A stretch of DNA of 64,000 nucleotides from Pardosa pseudoannulata (GCA_032207245.1 CM063499.1:87347699-87411698); one strand, 5' to 3'. Positions 1 to 11,435 are shown, counted from the stretch's first letter. Made by a program: numbers and translations. The notes: generated by a model from the sequence alone, not told the origin.

Positions 1-1470
1 AGTCAAGTAGTTCTTCACGGTGGACAAGTAACTTGACTCAAATGAATCAAGTAAAGTAGAGGGCGCCACTGAGGTGTAAATTCTGTATCATTTCTCTATT
101 GTTAGCAGTCGTTTGCTTTTCGTATGTGGACTTTATTTTTGTTTCAGTACTCGAAAGATATTAAAAAATGAAAAAACAATTAGGATTTAAACTAGAGGTA
201 AAGCATAGAACATAAATTTTCCATCTTTTCAAATTGTTCCAATTAATGGATGAAATTATAGATAACCCTACAACTGATAATTAAGGTAATCCAAAACAAA
301 ATAACTCTTTCACAAATAAAGTTTATTCTTACAGAAAAGTGTATTTAATACTTTTTTGTTATGTTAAGGGGGTATCATTAGTTTTAAGGAGCTACAAATG
401 GAAGAATTTTTGTTGCTCTTCGGCTTACCAAACATTTTTTTTTATTATTATCTTAAGTTGCTTGAAATTTTCAACATTTGATCTATATACCACGTTAAAC
501 AGTTTCTTAAGTTTACTTTCTTTTTAGAAACATTTTTTTTCAGTAAAGTACTTATTTTTAAAATTTCGTTGACACATTATCAGCTGAACAGATGCATAAA
601 ATAATATAAAATGAAATACTACTTATTTTTAACTGTTAATTGGAAGAATTATAAAAAATACAGAAACACTGATAAATATTCACAGAGATTATTACATAAT
701 TTATCATAAAATTTAGTTTTAAAGAAGGGACTATTAGAGTGATTCGAATGTGCGTATGCAATTTATGGAAGCACGGATTGAAACATAGCTTTATATTGCA
801 TATTTTGCATGCTTATTATTATTATTTTTGTTTATTTTGTCAAAATTTGTTTGTTTGAATGTCTAAAGATTCTAAAAAACACGTACACTTTCTCTGAAAA
901 TTTTCCCTTTTACATCTTATTTATTTAATTTTCCCTTTTACGGAAAAATTATTTCCTGATTCTTACTGACTTTACTAAATATCTTAAAATTCACTCTCTC
1001 TAAACAATTAATTTAATGATATCAGTCATATTCTTTCCTAAACATTCCACACACGAAACATCTGCTAAAATCAACATCTGCTAAATTGAACACTTGCGTA
1101 ATAAAAAATATAAATTTTACACTAGGAGAATGAATATTCAAATAAAGCTGAAAGAGTATGTGAAAATTGCATTTTAAATTCCATAAATACCAAATTAATT
1201 TTAAAAAATAGAATTAATTAGATACTCTCAAAACTCTAAAATTTCCATATATCATTACAGAATATTTTCGTAAAATTGGGAAATCGCGAAAATATTCTGT
1301 TAATAGTCTTCAATAGTCCTTGTTTAGAGGCAAGTTACTTGACTCGCAACTTGACTACGTATAAACGCATGCATTCAAGCTTCAGGTCAGTCAAGTAAAC
1401 TAAGAAAAACTACGCATGCGCGGAGTTACTTGACTTGATCGTCTACTTGACTCGTGTAAACGCAGGCGTT
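1..1470. mobile_element. Terminal-repeat element with AGTCAAGT motif clusters (left end cut by window)
   Basis: Clusters of AGTCAAGT / ACTTGACT occur at bases 1-60 and again, inverted, at about 1330-1460. The right cluster reverse-complemented begins AGTCAAGTAG, as does base 1. The interior is AT-rich with no coding region. This looks like a non-autonomous DNA transposon with repeated subterminal motifs. The superfamily and exact ends are not visible; the small open frame at 339-527 is not considered a gene. Confidence 0.45.
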
Positions 1471-1605
1471 ACTTATTCCAATCTAATCAGAAAAATTTAT
1501 TCTTTCTTTTCAAAAGTTGCCACACCACAAAAGAAAAATTAAAATAAAGCTAATGCCAAACGATAATATTTTTACCAGTAAGAGAAGATTGATAGTACTT
1601 TTAGC

Positions 1606-2182
1606 TAGGGATGCAACAGTTATCCGGCCAACATACTGTATCCGGCACACTATACCGGATAATTGGCAGTAACCGGATATTACAATTATCCGGCAGTACA
1701 TCCGGCCAAAAATTATATACAGAAAAATAAGATATATATAACGAAAAAAATGCAAAATGTGAAACAATATACTATATGAAACAATGCGTATAAGTATTTT
1801 GGAGCATTATGTAAAAAATAAAGCTTTATGGAATAAAATTAGGTTTAATTATACATTTCATTACAAAAAATCATGAATCATTCTTTTTCAGTCTCAACTG
1901 CAAAATTGTGTTCTTGCATCTAAGAACACAAAAGACAAAACTTACTTTTTGGAAGATAGAAATGTAAAGACAATTTACTAAAAAAAAAAATCGTTGGAAT
2001 ATGTTCTTGAAATCTTTCATACACAAACATAAGAACCGTTCTATTAAAAATACTTTTATTCAGCTGATTTGTTTCAAATAGACTTAAAAAAGGTAAAATA
2101 TACTGACATTCGGCCGGATATCCGGCTGAAACTCTAGCCAGATATCCGGTATCCGTCCAAATTGACAGCCGTTGCATCCCTA
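1606..2182. mobile_element. Non-autonomous hAT element with 8-bp target-site duplication
   Basis: The element begins TAGGGATGCAAC and ends GTTGCATCCCTA. It is flanked by identical 8-bp copies of CTTTTAGC at 1598-1605 and 2183-2190. Subterminal arrays of ATCCGG / CCGGAT motifs lie near both ends. An 8-bp TSD with short inverted termini is diagnostic of hAT transposons. At 577 bp it has no transposase and depends on another element for movement. Confidence 0.85.
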
Positions 2183-2219
2183 CTTTTAGCAACTTACATC
2201 ACAATTTTGATGCACCATG

Positions 2220-2530
2220 GGAAAAAATTCTGAAATTTTTGGAAGATAGAAGAATAAAGATAATTTACTAAATAAAAAAGGAGGGGAATATGTTCTTGAA
2301 ATTTTTCTTACACAAACATAAGAACCATTAAAGAAGAAAGGTAAATGACTATTGAAAATTTTTTTATTCAGCTGATTTAAATATAAACAGATTTATAAAG
2401 AAAAATGGTAAAACGTACTGACATCTGGCCGGATATCCGGTTGAAACTCTAGCCAGATATCCGGTATCCTGCCAAATTGACAGCCGTTGCATACTTTTAG
2501 CAAAGCATCACAATATTGATGCATAATCTG
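2220..2530. repeat. Tandem partial duplication of the hAT right end plus flank
   Basis: This stretch repeats, with divergence, the right half of the preceding hAT element and its downstream flank (about 1940-2240). It includes the paired CCGGATATCCGG block and the trailing CTTTTAGC. The copy has lost the last bases of the terminus, reading GTTGCAT directly into ACTTTTAGC, so it arose by duplication after insertion rather than by a second transposition. Confidence 0.7.
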
Positions 2531-2867
2531 AAAAAATCCTGAAATTTTTTTGCGAATTTCCAAAGCGAGCATATTTTATATTATATACAGATAAAAAATT
2601 TGGACATGTTAACTTCTTTCAAAATTAATCTTTTTGTTGGTTATACTTCTGTTTTAAAAATTAGAATTGAATACCTGTATAGTTTTTAGTGTTAATTTTA
2701 CTATTGTGTAGTCACTTCATTATTTATTCTAGTCTTTAAATTTGTTCTTTATATCATTTTTATTTTATCATTTTGATATTTTAAACCCCCATAATGATAC
2801 TTATTACGGATAAGATCACCAGCAGTTTTACTGAAGTATCATTCACAAAAAAAGAATGTCTTAACTT
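2531..2867. other. AT-rich spacer
   Basis: No coding, RNA or repeat signal was recognised here beyond base-composition bias. Confidence 0.5.
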
Positions 2868-2933
2868 TTGTTTCAACCCGTGCATCCACATTTGCTAAGT
2901 TACAGCGTACAGTCGATAAGTGCAAAACAGAAC

Positions 2934-3338
2934 TTACCTCGTACATTTTCCAGCAAAACGCCTGAGCAACATGCGATACTGCACTACACGATTCCAACGC
3001 AGTTTCGTGTTACTGGCCTTGATTTTGACGGCAAGTCCGCCATTATGGATGTCGACCCAGTACGATATACATCCCGAATCTTCGTAGCTATGCTTCTTAA
3101 AATAATGGAAACTCAGATCAGACAAGCGTTCGACATCAGCAGTATTCCACTGTGTTTGCTTGCAATGGTATTTCCTTATGAAATGCAGCGCAATGCTTCC
3201 TTTGGGCAACACACGTATTTCTTCGAAAAGCGTTTCGTATTTCATCGCTTCTGTATTGGTGACTTTCACGTTTGAACCGCAGACGAATTTTACTTTTCTT
3301 CTACACGATGCCAGTTGGCGTTGGTTAAATACGTTCAT
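2934..3338 (-). CDS. Unrecognised 134-codon open frame, no assigned function
   Basis: An ATG-to-stop frame of 134 codons lies in a patch clearly richer in G+C than its surroundings. The predicted protein is basic, rich in Lys, Arg, His and aromatic residues, with no signal peptide or membrane helix that I can see. It matches no family I know. The opposite strand is also open across almost the same bases (2868-3275, 135 codons), so one of the two is an antisense shadow; the minus frame has the more protein-like composition. It directly abuts an interspersed repeat starting near 3364, so it may be host-gene debris, a retrocopy or a transposon-borne gene. Long stop-free frames on both strands in such AT-rich DNA argue for recent coding history. 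Confidence 0.35.
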   Translation of the reverse strand: MNVFNQRQLASCRRKVKFVCGSNVKVTNTEAMKYETLFEEIRVLPKGSIALHFIRKYHCKQTQWNTADVERLSDLSFHYFKKHSYEDSGCISYWVDIHNGGLAVKIKASNTKLRWNRVVQYRMLLRRFAGKCTR

Positions 3339-3363
3339 GCCAAATGAATATTATTGCCAAGAC

Positions 3364-4023
3364 TGGCATATAACCCGTCATATGACGGTATCGGTGAAAT
3401 TTTTAATTTTCCTCGAATTGTAAAGTACCTTATAAGGCAGGTAAAAAAAAATGGTTTTTTGCTGCGAATGATCTTGCAACAAAAAATAATCGATGATTCA
3501 ATTTAAAATGATCCGATATGTACTTAATCTATTATTTAAGCTAAATGTAAAAGAAAATTATTGACGTCATATCTAAGTTCAGTGATAAAACGTATGATAA
3601 TAACGCAGACGATATTTAATAATTTAAAATAAGAAAGGATTAAATGAGATGGTTAAAGGAATGACGTCATAATGCTAAGAAAAATTTTATTTTTACCTTT
3701 TTATTATGTGATAGATTGATAAATTTAATCGTTTGCTCTTACCCAGCGAAAATAGGGCTCGAGATAATGGCATTAAACGCTCGAAAAGGGAGGGGAGGGG
3801 TGGATTTCGAACGTTTTCAAAACAGCAGAATTGTTCGCTATGATGTGAAGCATTTTTATCTCAGTTTAAGTTAGAATCCGATCGATAGTTTAGGATAAGA
3901 TAAACTTTGCTCGCTTTGAATTTTGCTAACCCTAACTCATCATGAATCTAAATATGGATGCCTCTATCCATTCCAGGTCCAACCGCTTCATAAATACGAG
4001 GACAGACAATTATTATATAGGGA
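3364..4023 (+). mobile_element. Interspersed repeat family C, copy 1
   Basis: The sequence from the palindrome CGTCATATGACG through to the block ending in GAGGACAGAC is repeated at 45091-46230 (same strand) and 53233-54232 (opposite strand). Shared internal blocks include the run around ATTGACGTCATATC and the GGTGGATTTCGAAC region. The copies are 70-90% alike by eye and carry no coding capacity. The superfamily is unknown. Confidence 0.7.
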
Positions 4024-4110
4024 TTATCATGTAGGGATTTGGGTAATGGTGTAAATATGCATACTGCGGTGATAGTCGTATCTATTTCATCTTATCGGTT
4101 TAGGAGCAGT

Positions 4111-4229
4111 CTTACCAAAGTCGTTTAACGGCTAACCACGATTAACCCATGGCGCTAACCAATGGCAGGACGCAATTCTCCGTTTAAACAGAGATTAATC
4201 GCGGTTAGCCGTTAAACGACTTTGGTAAG
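4111..4229. repeat. 119-bp foldback element
   Basis: The 35-base arms 4111-4145 and 4195-4229 are inverted copies with a single mismatch, separated by about 49 bases. The arms start CTTACCAAAGTCG and end CGACTTTGGTAAG. The structure fits a foldback-type miniature transposon or a transcribed hairpin. No clear target-site duplication is visible. Confidence 0.8.
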
Positions 4230-4239
4230 CTAAGTTCTT

Positions 4240-5900
4240 AGTCTGAAAATGTGTAACGAAAGAAAAAAAAACTATATGTATGTAAATTTCAATTAATTCG
4301 GTATTTAGAAATAAACATTGATTGAATGATTGAAACAGGGATTGAAAGTGATGATTCTTTATCCTTTACATATTGTGATATAGCAATCTCGCAAAATTGA
4401 TACAGCTATTTTCCGTTCTTATACGTATATCATACATACGTACAGCATTTTTAGTTATTTAATATAACATATTGTTTTCTTTAGAATTAATGATCTTATA
4501 CATACATATATGTAGAACATCCCCATAATTTAAAAATACTATAGTCATCACTATAAAGAAATTTTATTAAATGTAATAGCCAAGTAGATTGATACAGACG
4601 TTCACTTACAAAAACATATTTTACTTAGAACATAAGATGACTCTAAACACACAAATCTCTTCAGGGAAAAATAACACAAAACACAGAAATATTTGGATGA
4701 TATTGTTTACATCGCGATCTTAAAGAAAAAAAAACCACGAAATCTGTATGCCCGCTCTTTTATTAACTAGAAAAAGGGTGTGGCTCCAGGAATGATGTCA
4801 TTGCTGTAACCAATCATGTCTCTTTAATTTAGTACCTCTACAATGCGCGGGAAAAATGAATCCACGGGGCTGCGTATCTAAATTCAAGGTGACAGAAATG
4901 AGTGTTCCCCACCATTATTATGAAAAATATACTTTAAAATTTGTCAACAGGGAATCTAGATTTTCAATGGAAAACAGAAAACATTGAAGTTAGGATTTTA
5001 CTGTAATAGAATTTTATTATTACATATATATTCCTTATTCTACAATACTTCAAAACATCATTTTCTACAATGCATTCTATATTCTACAAAAAGTCACACA
5101 GCATATATTTTACAGACTTTTACTATTTAATTGCTATATGATCACACCATAAATGAGTTTTACAATGCGTTTGTATAGAAAATAAATATTTAAAAATTCT
5201 TTAAAACAAATTTAAAATTTAATAATCAACCCCCCCCTTAATGATTATTACATGCAACAATAAATACATATTACATACATACATATCTTAACAAGGAAAA
5301 TTAAATTTGGTTAATTACAATTAAAAAACATAAAAATTCTACAACCTGACAACGCGAACTCCAGGAATCCCGTAAGGCAAAATAAATAACTAGAAAGAAA
5401 TTATTTCAAACAGCCGGGTGGTGACGTCAGAAATCACGTGCACTAATGGGGCTGAAAGAACGAACCAGGTTTGCCACTACAAAGCTCCAATGCCAGGTTA
5501 GACAAAGCTAGCCAGTCATCGCCCTGTAAAACGCTCGAAAAATCGCCAAATTTGGCGACAAAAGCCGATGTGTAAATATCGCATCTGTACCAAAAACGGT
5601 TATTAATATTCCAAGATAATCATTTTTGGGAGAGCTTTATTTCAATAAAGTAATTTCAAATATATATACACTATTTACGGTAATTATGATATAGGTTTCC
5701 TTTTCTAAGCTTCCGTGGTATTTTTTTTCACGGCAGAGTACATTTTTTGTTTTAACAAGAGACAACCCTTCATACATCCATTGTTTACAGAGCAGACTCA
5801 ACGTACAAAGAAATCGGAATTAATAACAAAAAAAGTTGGCGATTCGAGCCTAATGTTCACAGTTACAATGAAAAAAAAATGTGGCTGGAAATATTTCCAA
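4240..5900. other. AT-rich intergenic DNA
   Basis: No exon, RNA gene or interspersed repeat was recognised. It holds short A/T runs and a C run near 5231. The open frame at 5715-5936 has low-complexity composition and is not supported as a gene. Confidence 0.45.
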
Positions 5901-5912
5901 CATATGCACAGA

Positions 5913-5970
5913 TTCTTCACTTTTATATTTTCGTAGCTATAAAAAGCTACGAAAATATAAAAATGAAGAA
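5913..5970. repeat. Near-perfect hairpin, 26-bp arms
   Basis: The arms 5913-5938 and 5945-5970 are complementary with one mismatch around a 6-base A/T loop. The stem contains CGTAGCT / AGCTACG. It is not part of a larger element that I can identify. Confidence 0.8.
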
Positions 5971-6224
5971 TTAGAAAAAGTCAAGAAATGTATTTCAATT
6001 TCTTTAGCTACGTTTTGAGAAAGTAGAACACAAAATAGTTTTTGAATCAAAATAACCCATCCCGAAGTTCTAGTGTTAAAAAATGAGATTCAACGCCCCT
6101 TGTCCTCTTAAAAGTGTTAGAGAACTTTCTCGAAGTATTCAAATGTTCGGTAATTTGAATACATTAGAACTCTCTCGAAAATTCGAGAAAATAAAAGAAA
6201 TATAAACGAACGAAACGCCATTTC

Positions 6225-6305
6225 ACCATTTGAGTTCGAACCAGAGACCTTCCGATTCCTATACACCACTGAAAACCACTGTACTACGTGTGACACACTA
6301 ATTGT
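6225..6305 (-). mobile_element. tRNA-like SINE head, second family
   Basis: Read on the minus strand, there is an A-box-like stretch (GTAGTACAGTGG) followed about 40 bases later by a B-box-like GGTTCGAACTC. This is the internal promoter layout of a tRNA-derived SINE. It differs from the abundant SINE found elsewhere in the window. The anticodon stem does not fold as a true tRNA, so it is not called a tRNA gene. Confidence 0.45.
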
Positions 6306-6339
6306 TCCACTTCTAAGATTCGTGAAGTTTTCTTCTTGT

Positions 6340-7491
6340 TTATAAGGGTATTACGAGAAGCGTGTACGTCAAAATGCTTCCAAGAGCCACAAGAAAGAAA
6401 CTTTTTCTGAATTCGAATATTCCCCATCCAGTGAGTGCAAAGGTCGGTCCACTGTTCATGACGAAGAGCTTGAACATGTCGGTCGTGACTGAGCAGGTGG
6501 TCGTTCGTAGCAGCAATCGGTTATTGGTCTGCCTCGCCATTTTGTCGGCCTCATTCACTTCCGACGCCATGACAGATGTCAGGAGGAATATGCAAAAGTA
6601 GTGCACCAACAAGATGATGGAGAAGAATTTCACCTCGGTGTAATGTTTCACTAGCACGCATAAACCGTGAAACATTCCCGAAACGGAACAGGTGACACAG
6701 AGAAAAATTGGGAAGGAGTAGGTGGCGTCCAAAGATAACAATACGTCGGTCAGGCAGTTGAAGCGGTCCATGCATTTCTCGAGTTCCACGGTTGGTTGCG
6801 AGATGGTTTGCGAATTTTGACTCGCATGGTAAGAAAGTGCCTCCACCAAGCAACGGCACATCGTCAAGTAAAGAATCGTGATGCATACGGGGAGAGTATA
6901 CACAACAGCTGCGAAGATAATTGAAATAATCCTAAATACATATACCATATCTCTAGTGTCTTCTACGTGAATTAGATCCAACATGATTTTTTGTATATAA
7001 GACCTTACCAGTCCATAAGGCGTTAAAGCAATGGAGAACACAATTTGAACGACCAAAAGCCATAATACACTTACCAAGCTAAACTTCCAAGAGGATGATA
7101 TTTCATAATCTTTGACAAGCATTTTCATTTCCTGCAGAAGACTTGATATTTTGCTTCTTAATCGAAACATGAGGAACCACAGAAAAACTGAGTTTATTTC
7201 CCAAAATCGTCTGACTAAGAACGTTTTCAAATCTTTCCAGTCGAATTGATAAATCAAGTATGAAATATAAACGATCAGGTAAGTCGAGATAATCGCTGAA
7301 TACGCTTTCGTGAAACAAAGCAATGCATTTTTCATATAAAATTTATCCGACGCGTCTATATCTATTCCAAAAATAATGAAGATTCTGCTAATTAACTTAA
7401 AAGGTTGATATAGCTGTTTATTTTTGCTTGCAGTGTTTCTATATAGCCTAAAATTTCTCTTGAACAATTTGTTATCCATCTCAATCATCAA
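6340..7491 (-). CDS. Gustatory-receptor-like seven-transmembrane protein
   Basis: A single open exon of 383 codons encodes a polytopic membrane protein of the arthropod gustatory/odorant receptor (7tm_7-like) superfamily. These are ligand-gated cation channels in sensory neurons with an intracellular N terminus. Hydrophobic segments lie at roughly residues 57-81, 98-110, 136-158, 186-212, 256-281, 287-308 and 362-382. The C-terminal block around residues 354-377 (TGWGIFEFRKS, then GSILTY) has the aromatic-rich, small-residue pattern typical of the last helix region of this family. Length is normal for a Gr (about 350-450). The first Met is used; a second Met four codons on (MDNKL) is equally possible. 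A small 5' or 3' exon cannot be excluded, although the protein looks complete. It shares no context with the genes to the right. Ligand unknown. Confidence 0.8.
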   Translation of the reverse strand: MMIEMDNKLFKRNFRLYRNTASKNKQLYQPFKLISRIFIIFGIDIDASDKFYMKNALLCFTKAYSAIISTYLIVYISYLIYQFDWKDLKTFLVRRFWEINSVFLWFLMFRLRSKISSLLQEMKMLVKDYEISSSWKFSLVSVLWLLVVQIVFSIALTPYGLVRSYIQKIMLDLIHVEDTRDMVYVFRIISIIFAAVVYTLPVCITILYLTMCRCLVEALSYHASQNSQTISQPTVELEKCMDRFNCLTDVLLSLDATYSFPIFLCVTCSVSGMFHGLCVLVKHYTEVKFFSIILLVHYFCIFLLTSVMASEVNEADKMARQTNNRLLLRTTTCSVTTDMFKLFVMNSGPTFALTGWGIFEFRKSFFLVALGSILTYTLLVIPL

Positions 7492-7559
7492 TGAGCAGAT
7501 TTAGCCTTGTCTTTAAACTTAAGTGATTTAAATATGATTCTATTTCAAAACAATATATA

Positions 7560-8550
7560 AATTTCGTTTCCTAAAATCTTTGCTTGAGGTTATAAAGGTA
7601 ATTATTAAACCAATCTACGAATGACTATTGTCGTTAAATTTCATTCCAGTTCGGCCGATGAAATTAAATTCATAAATTTCTCTACTTCAGTCAATTCTTC
7701 GCTTTATCTTTCTTGTCTTTATAAAAAGTAGAGAATTTTCAAGCTTCTTCTTAACATGCTATTGCCACAGTATTTTTAATAAAAAATCACAAAAAATTCT
7801 CGATACTTTTATATATTAAACCTAACAATAAAATTTTCAAAATATAATATTTTTTAATCGAGGTTAACCATTCTATTTCAACAGCAAATGAAACTCAAAT
7901 GCAAGCAGAAATACTCTAAAACATTTCAGTAAAACAGAAAAGTAATGAATCCTTAATTGTCTTTGAAATACAATTATTTTGGTTTTAGAGTTAGATAAAC
8001 TTTGGCTGGCAATACAGAAATTTCTATGAAAATTTTTAAAATGTGAAGTTTGTTCTCAAAATCTTGTTCTCGGATTTTATACAACGATCAATAGCTTTTT
8101 TTATTATTCTCGTAACCGGAAAACTAATTCCTTATTTATATTGTTTATACAGACTTTAATTGCAATGTTCTATAAAAAAGTAAAGTGCATACTTCATAAA
8201 CTGCATTAAAATATTCAAGGCAATACCGTAATTGGCTTCATTATGTTTTATTTCTTTTTAATTTCAATTTCATACAACATTATGATTTATTAATGTTATA
8301 AACCATTTCCTTTTTCATTGCAATGGTGTTATTACAACGTTGGTAATTAATTATCGGTATTTTGAATTTGCAATGAATTCTAAAACGAAAATGTTTCAAG
8401 TAAATTTAAACACATCATTGAAAAACTTCGACTTTCAGCCATTTTAAAAAATCAGTCTATTTGCAGACGATATTATCATACGTAAATCTAGAAACACTAT
8501 ATACATCAATAGTTTTATATTGTTCTTATATAAAACCTCTTACACAAACT
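7560..8550. other. AT-rich intergenic DNA upstream of the receptor gene
   Basis: No coding or repeat signal was recognised. Promoter elements for the minus-strand receptor would lie here, but no convincing TATA or initiator could be assigned. Confidence 0.4.
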
Positions 8551-8554
8551 TTCG

Positions 8555-8730
8555 CTGAATAATGACAGAATGGTTAAGGCATAGCTCTTCGGTACCAGAG
8601 TTCGTAGATTCGAATCCCACTACCGGCCTGGATGTTTGTAACTGTATAGAATCGGCTTTAAACGGTAAGTCTTGAACGCAATAGCCCTCTTGTAGCAAAA
8701 TAGTAGCACGTAGCGTTCCAACTCAAACCA
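8555..8730 (+). mobile_element. tRNA-derived SINE (family S), diverged sense copy
   Basis: The copy begins with a tRNA-like head (A box AGAATGGTTAAGGC, B box GATTCGAATCCC). It continues through the family body (GTATAGAATCGGCTTTAAA) and ends in a CAAACC-type tail. It is more diverged than the other copies in the window. Confidence 0.75.
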
Positions 8731-8739
8731 TCTAAGAAG

Positions 8740-10200
8740 ATTAAAGGTAGTAATCTTCCATACGCACAATCCTATCTCAGTATATGATAGTATTATTCGA
8801 ACTACATTTGTTCTTTGACATTCACATTTGCATGTTACCACATCTTTCAGCAAATTAAAATAGGTTATAAAATTAACTTTCCATCAAGCAAAGTGATTAT
8901 TGATCGAAAACTAATATATATTGAAACAGATTTGTTTCACAGTAAAGTAATTGTCTCGCACATTTATGTATCTATGGCAACTTTAAAAAGTCCTTTCAGA
9001 AATATGATGCGCTCGCTTATGAGAAGTAAGGCTTCAATGATTGCACTTAAAAATTGACGTCTTACATGTCTGTTAAACAAAACAAATGGCTCAGATAAAA
9101 CGATTATAAATACTTTCACTATGAATGGCACACCTGCTTTTATGTCACAATAATAATCAAAAAGGAAAGAGTTAATATTGTAACGTTGTTCTTTTAATAT
9201 GATACATAATTCGTGACTGCAATCAAATATACAATCATAATACAATTAAAAATCAATAATCGATACAAAACTTTTTAACAAAATTGTTCTATGCAGACAA
9301 AAAAAAATATATGTTTATCATCTTGAATTTATTTTATTTTCCCCACCTAAAGAAGTTATATAAAAGGAATGTGGTTAAAAAATGATTGTACCTGTTGCGT
9401 ATTACGCCGTAAAAAAATGAGCCCAATGACGAGAAAAGACAAGCCGATTCATAACGTAAAACAAAATTTAATTACACGCACACAAAACAAAACACAGAAC
9501 TCCATAGAGCCATTTTCACTTAACACTTTTAATTAAACTTGAAGTACGTAGGGAGAGGAAAAGCGGAATACGCGCGCATGCGCACATATGAACCATAATT
9601 GATGAGACGCCACAGTACCTATATGTTACTACAGCAGATCTCGTTAACTAAAGCTAACTAGTACCTCGGATATTCGAAATTTGTCTTTTATGTAACCTTA
9701 TTCTGGCGTTTTGGACAATTTATATATCTACAAAAATCGATTTGACACAAGAACATGGTACCACTGCCAACTTGGCGATAGAACTCAGAGCATGGTAGCC
9801 TAACATTGTTTCCTAATCTCGCCATGTCTACACAATCTCTATTTATATTTTGATTATATTGGTATCGAATTCTCCGTAAGCAACCCTTTTCTTATATATT
9901 AAATGCACGTAATTCTTTAAAAAAAAATTAGATATAGTGAACCATTTATGGCTAATTTTTAATAATTTGGAGCTGTTGGCTTAGTAAAGTGATAAGGGTT
10001 TAATTGCCCATAAACATCCAGTTTCTAAGTGGTTTGGGTTAATTAATTAAAAGTATATATATAATTCTATTACAATGAAGCACTCTGCATACATTTAAGT
10101 AGCCAAAAAACTGAGAAATACAATATTCGGATGGATACCTTAGTATTTTAGTAAACATCGCCAATAATTTCGCCAAAACTTTTTGTAGAATGAAGAAAGG
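8740..10200. other. AT-rich intergenic DNA
   Basis: No exon or RNA gene was recognised. Short open frames at 8815-9245 overlap on both strands and have no protein-like features. A long T run lies at about 10218-10239. Confidence 0.4.
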
Positions 10201-10904
10201 TTTTGATGTGCTTCCTTTTTTTTTTTTTTTTTTTTTTTAAACGGGTGCGGATTTAAGCATTATTTTTCTAGATGCAGTTAGTGTGTATTTAATTTACTTT
10301 TCATGAAATTTATTACATTTTTAATAGAATTTTTATATTATTTGTATTAACATTTACGGGGGACAAGGGGGGCTCGCCCCCCCCTTGGTTAAAAAGTTTT
10401 TTTGATATCTCAAAAATTTATTTAAAAAATTAAAAAGTACTAACCTTTGAAAATTTAAAATAAATCTGCGAATGTTTTACTTATTTTTTTATTTCTAGTT
10501 AATTTTTTAGAATGAAATTTTTAATTGTTTTGTGTTTAAAATCAGGAAATATTTTAAGAATATTAAAAAACAAAAATAATGAATTTTTAATATTTTAAAA
10601 TTAACAACCAATTAATATTCAGAAAAATGTGAATAAGCATTTTTGATAATATAAATATAATTTTACCATTTTTTGCCATTAATTGCAACATTAGTATATT
10701 ATTTCACCATAAAATAACGTAAGTCAGCTATTTTATTCACGCCAAAAATCCGCTCCCGCTCAAAACATCAGCCTTCCCGGTAACTCCACGCAAAGGAGTT
10801 GGCGCCATTAAAAAATCGCCAAATATAGAAAGGGGGAACCCAGTTTTTCAGTAGTCCTCTTAGAGATACGTGTGATGCAGTTGTACAGCTTGCTGTGAAC
10901 AATA

Positions 10905-11435
10905 ATCTGTAATTATTAACATTAAGATAGCTCTCCAAACAGCATGTACGCATTCGGTTGGCCATTGATGGCATGCGGTTAGAATAAACCAATAACTGTC
11001 AGCCATCATTTGGACAACATATCATATAGGGGATGGCCCAATATAAAGCTGCAAGCTAGGTTAAAATGATGCTTCCACATTGATGCATTGAGCGTGTGAG
11101 TGAAAATGATTTACCTTTAATCGCAAGGTCATTAAGATACCTGGACGTACACTGACAAGAATCTGTAATTATTAACATTAAGGTAGCTCTCCAAACAGCA
11201 GGTAGGCATTTGGTTGACAATTGTTGACTCTTAATAACATGTTGGCATGCGGTTAGAATAAACCAATAACTGTCAGCCATCATTTGGACAACAAATCATA
11301 TAGGGGTTGGCCCAATATAAAGCTGTAAGCTATGTTAAAATGATGCTTTCACATTGATGGATTGGGCGTGTGAGTGAAAATGATTTACCTTTAATTGCCT
11401 GGCCACTAAGATTCTTGGATGTACACCATATGAAT
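10905..11435. repeat. Tandem duplication, about 257-276 bp period
   Basis: Blocks beginning TCTGTAATTATTAACATTAA (10905 and 11162), GCATGCGGTTAGAATAAACC (about 10971 and 11247) and GCCCAATATAAAGCTG (about 11036 and 11311) each occur twice in the same order. The two units differ by scattered substitutions and a short indel. The open frames on the minus strand here are parallel shadows of the duplication, not genes. Confidence 0.75.

Noticed and set aside
6362..7318. Open frames overlapping the receptor gene on both strands
   Set aside because: Shadows of the 383-codon receptor frame, with no independent features.
8562..8640. Possible tRNA gene with good A and B boxes
   Set aside because: It is the head of a SINE with body and tail. 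The cloverleaf is imperfect and the same head recurs in many copies.
10360..10390. GGGGGGCTCGCCCCCCCC as a terminator hairpin
   Set aside because: A eukaryotic context and an isolated homopolymer palindrome, with no gene ending beside it.
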